NCBI RefSeq assembly: GCF_946482605.1
Contig: NZ_CAMLSE010000054.1
Span: 1 to 34,782 of the forward strand
Source: an uncultured Dyadobacter sp.
GTDB taxonomy: Bacteria; Bacteroidota; Bacteroidia; Cytophagales; Spirosomataceae
Reading direction: 5' to 3'
DNA: 34,782 nucleotides
The position numbers and the translations under genes were made by a program. Below, piece by piece: positions 16,092 through 22,613 of the stretch. The first letter of the stretch is position 1. Each line of letters begins with the position of its first letter. The notes under the pieces are model-generated. The model worked only from the letters and a program-made list of their open reading frames with translations. It did not search any database and was not told where the DNA came from.

Positions 16092-16394
16092 TCAGCTGGA
16101 CTGGCCTTTAATCTGAGCCATCAGACGATCGACATCTTCCAGCAACTTTTCGGCTTTTTCGCGGGCATCATTCACCACACGTTCACCCTCAGTCCGTGCC
16201 AGACTATCAGGTTGGTCTTTTTTATCAACCAGATCCTGAACCACTTCTTGCAGCTTCTCCCGGTACTTCGACAGTCTGTATGTAAGTTGCGTCCTGAGTA
16301 CCTCACCTTTGTCGGGTGCGTATAGAATTCCCAATGCAGCACCTGTGGCACAGCCTGTCAGGAATGCTATTAAAGTATTACTGGTTTTACTCAT
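16092..16394 (-). CDS. YtxH-like membrane-associated protein
   Basis: A 100-residue protein with an N-terminal Gly/Ala-rich hydrophobic segment (LIAFLTGCATGAALGILYAP, residues 8-27) followed by the YtxH-type APDKGEVLR and a long charged helix/coiled coil to the C-terminus. It is probably anchored in the inner membrane with the coil in the cytosol. YtxH family members are often stress-induced in other bacteria, but the function is not known. The ATG at 16394 is clear. It lies between nusB (100-base gap) and the DUF1573 gene (8-base gap), so it is likely part of one transcript. Confidence 0.85.
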   Translation of the reverse strand: MSKTSNTLIAFLTGCATGAALGILYAPDKGEVLRTQLTYRLSKYREKLQEVVQDLVDKKDQPDSLARTEGERVVNDAREKAEKLLEDVDRLMAQIKGQSS

Positions 16395-16494
16395 GATTTC
16401 CTATCGTTTTTAGCTGCCAATCCGGACTCTGTTCGTTTATCAAACATGGCTCCAAAAAACTGTTCCATGCCTTGCGGCACAATTTCGGCAGCTT

Positions 16495-17661
16495 TTATTT
16501 ATTATCAATCAATCCGCGTCCGCTTTTTCTGATTATACCTTCCTGCGCCAGTTTGACAGAAAGCACATCGAGGACGCCATTCACAAACTTACCACTTTTT
16601 GGCGTACTGTACCTTTTGGCAATCTCGATAAACTCATTGATGGTCACTTTCACCGGGATTCCGGGGAAATGGATCAACTCCGCCAATGCAGTTTTCAGAA
16701 TGATAAGATCAACCAACGCGATCCTTTCCAGTTCCCAGTTTTTCAGCTGGTCTTCTAGATACACATCGTACTGATCGCTTTCCGCAACGACGATCTTGCA
16801 CAATTCCTCTACGAATGCACGGTCTTCTTCCCAGTCCTTGGTAAGCGGTGCCAGTTGGAATGTGTGACTGTGGTCTGCGGATTTTAGTGTTTTGATAGAA
16901 AGGCTTCTGATCAGTTCGCTGTGGTCCACCCAATAAAGATCACGCTGTTCGAGGTATCCCAGCGACACCTCATGTTTCAGGATAACCTGCCTGAGCACAT
17001 ATTGTACAATGGCTTGGTCTTCCTCGGGCGTGTGGGCAACTTCCCGGCAATACTTCTCATATTCTTCATCCTTCCGCAATCCCTCCCGGTAGATCTTCCG
17101 GATCAGGTTGATTTCTCCGCTCCAGTTGATGCCGCTCCGGATAATCTCTTCTTCCAGCGCCTTGTCTTCAACCAGCACTTTGATCACCCGGTTTGTGTCC
17201 AGCCCTGAATCCTTCGGAAACGGCGCTTCGGGATCGTCATACCTTCTTTCCCTATCGATTTTCGCCTGGTGTGAAAGCTCGATCAGCATCGAAAGCACGC
17301 GTATGAAATCGGCATAGATGGTCTCCGTCTCGTTTAAAACCCTGCGGATCACTTTCTCACCGTCGCTGATAGTTTGTCGGTGATAGGCCTCATAGGCACT
17401 TCGAGCTACTTTCAAAACCTGCTCCGGCAATTCTTCATCATCGTTTGGCTTTCCGTTCTTGATCAGCTCATCGAGCGTCATGTTGGCCAGTTTTTTCATT
17501 CCTGCCAGTTTCGGCCGGTTCTGGAACTCCATCGAGTTAAGGTCCGGAGCGAAAGCTTCTTCAATATGATCGAGAGCCAGCAAACGGTTTGCATCAGCTG
17601 TCAGTTGCCGGGCATAAAGCGCCTGGACCGCCTTGGTCCTGAGTAATCTTCTATTCAGCAT
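16495..17661 (-). CDS. nusB: Transcription antitermination factor NusB, long Bacteroidota form
   Basis: A 388-residue protein. The N-terminus LNRRLLRTKAVQALYA matches the NusB start helix. The C-terminal part (about 270-375: NWELERIALVDLIILKTALAEL, PVKVTINEFIEIAKRYSTPKSGKFVNGVLD) carries the NusB core signatures. The central 230 residues, rich in charged helices, are an insertion relative to the 130-150 residue proteobacterial protein; long NusB forms are usual in Bacteroidota. It binds boxA RNA with S10 (NusE) during rRNA antitermination, in the cytosol. The ATG at 17661 is chosen over a GTG four codons upstream. First gene of the minus-strand run to coaE. Confidence 0.93.
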   Translation of the reverse strand: MLNRRLLRTKAVQALYARQLTADANRLLALDHIEEAFAPDLNSMEFQNRPKLAGMKKLANMTLDELIKNGKPNDDEELPEQVLKVARSAYEAYHRQTISDGEKVIRRVLNETETIYADFIRVLSMLIELSHQAKIDRERRYDDPEAPFPKDSGLDTNRVIKVLVEDKALEEEIIRSGINWSGEINLIRKIYREGLRKDEEYEKYCREVAHTPEEDQAIVQYVLRQVILKHEVSLGYLEQRDLYWVDHSELIRSLSIKTLKSADHSHTFQLAPLTKDWEEDRAFVEELCKIVVAESDQYDVYLEDQLKNWELERIALVDLIILKTALAELIHFPGIPVKVTINEFIEIAKRYSTPKSGKFVNGVLDVLSVKLAQEGIIRKSGRGLIDNK

Positions 17662-17768
17662 AAGCCGGAACACTAATTGGATAAAAGGTACAGTAAATCA
17701 AAGAACGTGTCTGCATGTATTGCAAGGCCATTCAGTCTGTACCCCGCATTGGATGTTTAAATTGACCG

Positions 17769-17776
17769 CAAAATTA
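17769..17776 (-). promoter_or_regulatory. Candidate -7 element for nusB
   Basis: The minus strand reads TAATTTTG here (perfect TAnnTTTG), about 108 bases before the nusB ATG. A TTTC 20 bases upstream is a one-mismatch -33 box. The divergent strand has TAAATTTG at 17818-17825 but no good -33 box. Confidence 0.35.
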
Positions 17777-17892
17777 GACTATTTTGTTCACAATCGGAAA
17801 ATTGGGATGCAGCGTTTTAAATTTGCAACGTTTTGACAAAATAGGATGTTGCCTGTAAAGCGCCTTGCGGCGTCGATCTAAAATCTGAACTG

Positions 17893-19674
17893 GTGAAAGC
17901 ATTAAAGTTCCTCAACAAGTATTTGTGGAAATACAAATGGTATCTCATTCTCGGTACCATTTTTACAGTCATCTCCAACCTTTTTGGCATTATCCCGGCC
18001 CAACTCGTACGCTATGCGCTGGACCTGGTTATTGAAACGCTCGACGTCTACTACCTTTTCAATGGCGTTTCGCTGCAAACCGAAATGTATGACATTTTCG
18101 CGTTCAGCATTCTGCTCTATGGGTTTCTTATCCTGCTGATGGCGCTTCTGAAAGGCATTTTCCTCTTTCTGGTCAGGCAGACGATCATCGTCATGTCAAG
18201 GCACATTGAATTTGAGCTAAAAAACGACATTTACCAGCACTACCAGACACTTCCGGCCGCCTTTTTCCGCAAGCACAGCACCGGAGACCTGATGGCCCGC
18301 ATTTCGGAAGACGTCAGTAATGTGCGCATTTACCTGGGACCGGCGCTGATGTACGGGATCAACCTGATCGTTCTGTTTTTCCTGGTGATCTCTTATATGG
18401 TATCCGTCAGCCCCAAACTTACTTTCTACGTCCTGCTCCCGCTGCCTGTGCTGTCCGTCAGCGTATATGTGGTCAATAGTATGATCATGAAGCGGTCGCA
18501 GGAAATCCAGAAGCAGCTCTCCGCACTTTCAACCTATGTGCAGGAGGCGTTTTCAGGGATCAGGGTGATCAAATCCTTTGTCCAGGAAAAGCATTCATTT
18601 ACCAATTTTCAAAAAGAAGCCGAAGTTTTCAAGACTAAATCGCTCGGCCTCACCAAAGTCGATTCTTTTTTCTATCCTTTGATCCTCCTTTTGATCGGAT
18701 TGAGTAATATCCTGATCATTTACGTAGGCGGACGGGAAATTATCAACGGGCAGCTGACCCCGGGGAACATAACCGAATTCATTTTGTATGTCAACATGCT
18801 GACATGGCCTGTGATGGCTTTGGGCTGGACTACCAGTCAGATCCAGCGGGCGGCTTCTTCCCAGCTTCGGATCAATGAATTTTTGGATGAAAAAACAACG
18901 CTGGTCTCCGAAAAGAGCCTTACAAGGGCATTAACAGGAAAAATTACATTCCGCCATGTCGGATTCGTCTATCCGGATTCGGGAATCCAGGCCCTGCATG
19001 ATTTCGATCTGACCGTGAAAGCGGGTGAAACCGTCGCCATTCTGGGAACCACGGGCTCGGGTAAGAGCACGCTCGCACATTTGCTCTGCCGGCTTTACGA
19101 TCCTACTACCGGCCAGATTCTGATCGACGACATTCCGATGAAAGACTACGATGTGAGGGAGTACCGTCGACAAATCGGCTACGTTCCTCAGGATGTTTTC
19201 CTGTTTTCGGACACCATCCAAAACAATGTGCGTTTCGGGACGATGGATATGCCATTTGAGCGGATCGAACAGGCTGTAAAAGATGCGGATCTGTATTACA
19301 ACATACAGGATTTCCCGCAGAGCTTCGAAACCGTACTGGGCGAACGGGGAATCACACTTTCCGGCGGTCAGAAACAGCGGCTTTCCATTGCGCGGGCCAT
19401 TGCCCGTGACCCTAAAATCCTGGTACTGGATGACTGTCTTTCAGCTGTCGATACCAACACCGAAAACATCATCCTGAACAATATGAAAAGGATTATGGAA
19501 AACCGCACGTCGGTGATCATTTCACACCGGGTATCATCTGCAAAACTGGCCGACAAAATCGTCGTGCTCGATGAAGGCAGGATCGTGGAGCAAGGCACTC
19601 ACACAGAGCTCATGGCACAGAACGGGGCTTACAAGGAACTATACGAGAAGCAATTACTGGCGGAAGAGGTGTAA
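17893..19674 (+). CDS. ABC-type multidrug/lipid exporter, fused membrane and ATPase domains
   Basis: A 593-residue half-transporter. Six membrane segments lie in about residues 15-310, starting KWYLILGTIFTVISNLFG. A nucleotide-binding domain follows, with Walker A GTTGSGKST (385-393), Q-loop GYVPQDVFLFS, signature LSGGQKQR and switch His in VIISHRVSS. Walker B reads ILVLDDCLSAVD: the position of the catalytic Glu is Asp, as in the degenerate subunit of heterodimeric exporters (MdlA/LmrC-like). No partner gene is adjacent. The start is GTG at 17893; no ATG lies near it, and the first transmembrane helix needs this start. The substrate is not evident. Confidence 0.92.
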   Translation: MKALKFLNKYLWKYKWYLILGTIFTVISNLFGIIPAQLVRYALDLVIETLDVYYLFNGVSLQTEMYDIFAFSILLYGFLILLMALLKGIFLFLVRQTIIVMSRHIEFELKNDIYQHYQTLPAAFFRKHSTGDLMARISEDVSNVRIYLGPALMYGINLIVLFFLVISYMVSVSPKLTFYVLLPLPVLSVSVYVVNSMIMKRSQEIQKQLSALSTYVQEAFSGIRVIKSFVQEKHSFTNFQKEAEVFKTKSLGLTKVDSFFYPLILLLIGLSNILIIYVGGREIINGQLTPGNITEFILYVNMLTWPVMALGWTTSQIQRAASSQLRINEFLDEKTTLVSEKSLTRALTGKITFRHVGFVYPDSGIQALHDFDLTVKAGETVAILGTTGSGKSTLAHLLCRLYDPTTGQILIDDIPMKDYDVREYRRQIGYVPQDVFLFSDTIQNNVRFGTMDMPFERIEQAVKDADLYYNIQDFPQSFETVLGERGITLSGGQKQRLSIARAIARDPKILVLDDCLSAVDTNTENIILNNMKRIMENRTSVIISHRVSSAKLADKIVVLDEGRIVEQGTHTELMAQNGAYKELYEKQLLAEEV

Positions 19675-19744
19675 TTTGACAATTCGTCCTTTTTTGCCTA
19701 ATTTCAATTTCCAACCAGGCATAGGTCAAAGCATCAAAGCATAT

Positions 19745-19954
19745 ATGTCACAAACCGTCACGATCGATATCATCAACAAAAAAGCACTCCCGTTGCTTCG
19801 GGATCTGGAAGACCTTAATCTTATCCGTCTGCACGACGTTTCTAGTAATCAGGACGAAAAGAAAACGAAACGTTCATATAAAGGCGCAATGACTCAACAA
19901 ACCATTCAGGAAGTAGAAGATCAGTTGAGAGAATTGCGCAACGAATGGAATTAA
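19745..19954 (+). CDS. VapB-like antitoxin of a PIN toxin pair
   Basis: A 69-residue protein. The N-terminus SQTVTIDIINKKALPLLRDLEDLNLIRL matches the short strand-plus-helix start of Bacteroidota antitoxins paired with PIN toxins. The C-terminal segment TQQTIQEVEDQLRELRNEWN is the amphipathic toxin-binding tail. It would repress its own promoter and block the PIN nuclease. Its stop overlaps the toxin ATG by 10 bases (19945-19954), the usual coupling in such operons. The ATG at 19745 is used; more upstream codons overlap the ABC gene and are unlike the family. Confidence 0.8.
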   Translation: MSQTVTIDIINKKALPLLRDLEDLNLIRLHDVSSNQDEKKTKRSYKGAMTQQTIQEVEDQLRELRNEWN

Positions 19955-20331
19955 AATACCTCTGGAATACCAACATCGTTATCTATTATCTGCAACGATT
20001 ACTACCTATCGAAGCAGAAGAGCGAATGGATCTAATTGCAACATCCCCGATTGTATTTCCTTCAGAAATAGAGCTTTACTGCTGGAAAACGCCTGCACCG
20101 AACGATCTTGGTCTCATTTATGAATTTGTCGGAGATGCTGTGGTCCTCGACCTGAAACAGGAGATCCGGTTCAAAACCGCTGAATTGCGGCAGAATTTTA
20201 GAATAAAACTCCCCGACGCAATCATCGCCGCGACCGCTTTGGTCCACGACTTGACTTTACTAACAAACAATGTCAAAGATTTCATGGTGATCAAAGGCCT
20301 GCGAATGGAAAACCCGGCTGCTGCGGATTAA
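19945..20331 (+). CDS. PIN-domain (VapC-like) toxin with Asn at the first catalytic position
   Basis: A 128-residue PIN-domain protein of the VapC type, a Mg2+-dependent endoribonuclease family. It has the first strand YLWNTNIVIYYLQ, the second acidic residue in SEIELYCW (E43), the third in LPDAIIAATAL (D91) and the fourth in LLTNNVKDF (D112). The first invariant Asp of the family (the D of LxDTN) is Asn here (N8, codon AAT at 19966-19968), one transition from GAT. This may weaken or abolish metal binding. It overlaps its antitoxin gene and ends 10 bases from the convergent repressor gene. Confidence 0.88.
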   Translation: MELKYLWNTNIVIYYLQRLLPIEAEERMDLIATSPIVFPSEIELYCWKTPAPNDLGLIYEFVGDAVVLDLKQEIRFKTAELRQNFRIKLPDAIIAATALVHDLTLLTNNVKDFMVIKGLRMENPAAAD

Positions 20332-20341
20332 CAAGTCACGA

Positions 20342-21106
20342 CTACTCTTTCGCGAGCTTTTTCACTTCCTGCCTTAGTTCACGCATTTCCTGGTATAGTC
20401 CGTGCAGGCTAACCCCCTGCTGATCCGCTTCGAGATTAAAGCTCAGCTTACTATTCACCTGCCAAACTTCCCTGATCTCATTCCGATCGATCCGAATCGG
20501 CGCATAGTCGGAGTTAAGCGAAATCAGATTCGCAAAACTGCCTTGCTTTTCCCGCCGGACCTTCTTCACCAACACACTATCGACGGTAACCACGACATAT
20601 ATATTCTTCTCATTCAGGGCATCCCAATCGTCTACCGCCCTTCCGACGATCCATTCTCCCGACTGTAACGCGGGTGTCATACTGTCGCCATCCACCTGGA
20701 ATCCGCGAAAACTGGCATTCCGGTATTCAGGCAACGGGATCGTAAACGCCGGCAAACTCTCAAACCATTGCACATCGCCGATATTGTTCGGATAGCCTGC
20801 CGCTGCCCTGGCACTCACCATGACGATATTTTCCTGGCCGGTGTTATCAACCGTCACCACTTTCGGGTTCAGGTCAATTTTATCCGCCCGCAGATATTTC
20901 TGCAAACTGTCCCCGAACAGCCAGAGCGGATTGATATGATATTTTCTCAGCAACTCCTTCACGACCTGCCCGGGTATGCGGGTACGCCCGCGCTCGATAT
21001 CAGCCGTGGTCGCGCTGATGCCCAGTTCTTCCGCGAATGCTGACTGGGTCATATTCAGCTCCTCCCGGATCTGTTTAAAACGTCTGAATTCTTCTTCGAT
21101 CACCAT
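20342..21106 (-). CDS. LexA-like XRE/peptidase S24 repressor
   Basis: A 254-residue regulator. An N-terminal XRE helix-turn-helix (about residues 10-60, MTQSAFAEELGISATTADIERG) is joined to a C-terminal S24 auto-peptidase domain. The predicted cleavage bond is Ala103-Gly104 in SARAAAGYP, the nucleophile is S142 in VDGDSMTP, and the general base Lys is K181 in DSVLVKKV. A short coiled coil ends the protein (about 232-254). Such proteins cut themselves when RecA filaments form, lifting repression. It is divergent from the Y-family polymerase gene across a 145-bp region with three operator-like dyads. It is the most likely repressor of that cassette and of itself (inference). The ATG at 21106 fits. 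Confidence 0.92.
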   Translation of the reverse strand: MVIEEEFRRFKQIREELNMTQSAFAEELGISATTADIERGRTRIPGQVVKELLRKYHINPLWLFGDSLQKYLRADKIDLNPKVVTVDNTGQENIVMVSARAAAGYPNNIGDVQWFESLPAFTIPLPEYRNASFRGFQVDGDSMTPALQSGEWIVGRAVDDWDALNEKNIYVVVTVDSVLVKKVRREKQGSFANLISLNSDYAPIRIDRNEIREVWQVNSKLSFNLEADQQGVSLHGLYQEMRELRQEVKKLAKE

Positions 21107-21153
21107 AAGCTAGTGGGTTGTATCAAACCGATGCTGTTCATTCCGAACCTTCC

Positions 21154-21161
21154 CAAACATA
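21154..21161 (-). promoter_or_regulatory. Candidate -7 element of the repressor promoter
   Basis: The minus strand reads TATGTTTG (perfect TAnnTTTG) 48 bases before the repressor ATG. The -33 region, around 21181-21184, falls inside the first GGA-N5-TCC dyad and has no clear TTTG, consistent with an autoregulated weak promoter. Confidence 0.4.
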
Positions 21162-21173
21162 CGAAAATATTTT

Positions 21174-21225
21174 GGAATATTTCCTTTCACATCATGGATT
21201 ATATCCATATATTTGGAATAAATCC
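21174..21225. promoter_or_regulatory. Three phased GGA-N5-TCC dyads, probable operators of the S24 repressor
   Basis: The dyads are at 21174-21184 (centre ATATT), 21196-21206 (TTATA) and 21215-21225 (ATAAA). All have an AT-only centre, and two extend to TGGA...TCCA. Centres are 22 and 19 bases apart, about two helical turns each. The second lies in the spacer of the polymerase promoter, the third overlaps its -7 box, and the first sits where the repressor's own -33 box should be. Confidence 0.65.
21185..21215 (+). promoter_or_regulatory. Promoter of the dinB-like/dnaE2-like cassette
   Basis: TTTC at 21185-21188 (one mismatch to TTTG), a 19-base spacer and TATATTTG at 21208-21215 (perfect TAnnTTTG). 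Transcription would start near 21222, about 30 bases before the GTG at 21252. Confidence 0.5.
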
Positions 21226-21251
21226 ATTAATAAGTAAAAATTCCAGAAAAA

Positions 21252-22481
21252 GTGGAGCGCGCGATACTACATTTTGACCTGGATACATTTTTTGTATCCG
21301 TTGAACGCAAGACCGATCCCCGCCTTGAGAAAAAACCAATTCTCGTGGGCGGAACCGGTGACCGGGGTGTCGTGGCGGCGTGCAGCTACGAAACCAGGCA
21401 ATTCGGTGTCCATTCGGGCATGCCGATGAAAATGGCGCGCATGCTCTGCCCCGAAGCCACGGTAATCCGCGGGGACGGCGGCACCTATGCGAAGCATTCG
21501 AAGGAAGTAAGTGAGATCATCAGCCAGAATGTGCCTGTTTTCGAGAAAGCAAGTATCGATGAATTTTATGCCGATCTGTCGGGGATGGACAAATATTTCA
21601 ACTGCTATAAAATGGCCACGGAACTAAGGGAACGCATCATCAGAGAAACCGGCCTCCCGATTTCGCTGGGGCTTGCTACGAATAAGCTGGTTTCGAAAGT
21701 AGCGACCGGCGAAGCTAAGCCCAACAATCATAAAAAGATCGATGCCGGGCAGGAAAAGCCGTTTTTGGCGCCGATGGAGGTCCAGAAGATTCCGATGGTC
21801 GGTGAGAAGACAGGACAGACCCTGAACAATCTAGGCATCAGATATGTACGTACCATACAAGAAATGCCGATGGAAGTGATGGGACAGATTTTTGGCAAAA
21901 ACGGCATTGCGTTGTGGAACCGGGCCAATGGCCGGGACGACTCCCCCATTATTCCTTTTCATGAACGCAAATCCATTTCCAGTGAGCGGACATTCGGGCG
22001 GGATACCGGAGATGTACGAAAGATGAAAGAAATGATCAGGGCAATGGCCGAAACGCTGGCATTTCAGCTGCGGACCGGCAACAAGCTCACCTCCTGTATT
22101 TCGGTTAAAATACGGTACTCCGATTTCAACACCTTTTCCAGGCAACTCAAAATACCCTATACCTCGGCCGACCATGTGCTCATTCCGCAGATCGAACGGC
22201 TTTTCGAGCAGCTTTACAACCGGCGGATGATGGTACGGCTGGTCGGCGTCAGTTTCAGCGACCTGGTGACGGGGAATTACCAGATCAACCTGTTCGACGA
22301 TACGGAAGAAAGACTTAATCTGTATCAGGCCATGGACCACATTAAAACCAAGTACGCCTATAACAAGGATGGAGATCAGATCCTTACCTGGGCCAGTACC
22401 ATGGAGGTATCTGAGATAGGAAGTATGGGTAATCCCTTCAACGGCGACCCTCCCATTATTCCGGCACACCGGATTGCCTGA
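21252..22481 (+). CDS. Y-family DNA polymerase (DinB/Pol IV type)
   Basis: A 409-residue translesion polymerase. Palm catalytic acids are D9 in HFDLDTFF and D103/E104 in ASIDEFYADL. The fingers segment AACSYETRQFGVHSGMPM and the helix-hairpin-helix region IPMVGEKTGQTLNNLGI are typical of DinB. A clamp-binding peptide QINLF lies at residues 344-348. It inserts bases opposite damaged template, at the cost of errors. The start is GTG at 21252, immediately before the first conserved strand; no ATG is available. Divergent from the LexA-like repressor and followed by a dnaE-like gene, it forms a damage-induced mutagenesis cassette analogous to imuB-dnaE2 (inference). Confidence 0.93.
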   Translation: MERAILHFDLDTFFVSVERKTDPRLEKKPILVGGTGDRGVVAACSYETRQFGVHSGMPMKMARMLCPEATVIRGDGGTYAKHSKEVSEIISQNVPVFEKASIDEFYADLSGMDKYFNCYKMATELRERIIRETGLPISLGLATNKLVSKVATGEAKPNNHKKIDAGQEKPFLAPMEVQKIPMVGEKTGQTLNNLGIRYVRTIQEMPMEVMGQIFGKNGIALWNRANGRDDSPIIPFHERKSISSERTFGRDTGDVRKMKEMIRAMAETLAFQLRTGNKLTSCISVKIRYSDFNTFSRQLKIPYTSADHVLIPQIERLFEQLYNRRMMVRLVGVSFSDLVTGNYQINLFDDTEERLNLYQAMDHIKTKYAYNKDGDQILTWASTMEVSEIGSMGNPFNGDPPIIPAHRIA

Positions 22482-22613
22482 TTGATCTTTCAACCCTCCC
22501 CGCAGAGTCTGCCATAACTAATGAAATCCAGTGTATTTGAAGCAAATCCATTATCGCACCGGCTTACGTCACCCATGTGAAGGGTAAGTTTTTGTTTATC
22601 TTTTGCAATCATC

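Noticed and set aside
17858..17872. GCGCC-TTGC-GGCG hairpin in the leader of the ABC gene as a riboswitch
   Set aside because: Only four or five pairs, with no larger conserved architecture visible.
22482..22613. Separate operator and promoter for the dnaE-like gene
   Set aside because: No GGA-N5-TCC dyad; TATCTTTTG near 22600 is one base off consensus with no -33 box, so read-through from the dinB promoter is simpler.
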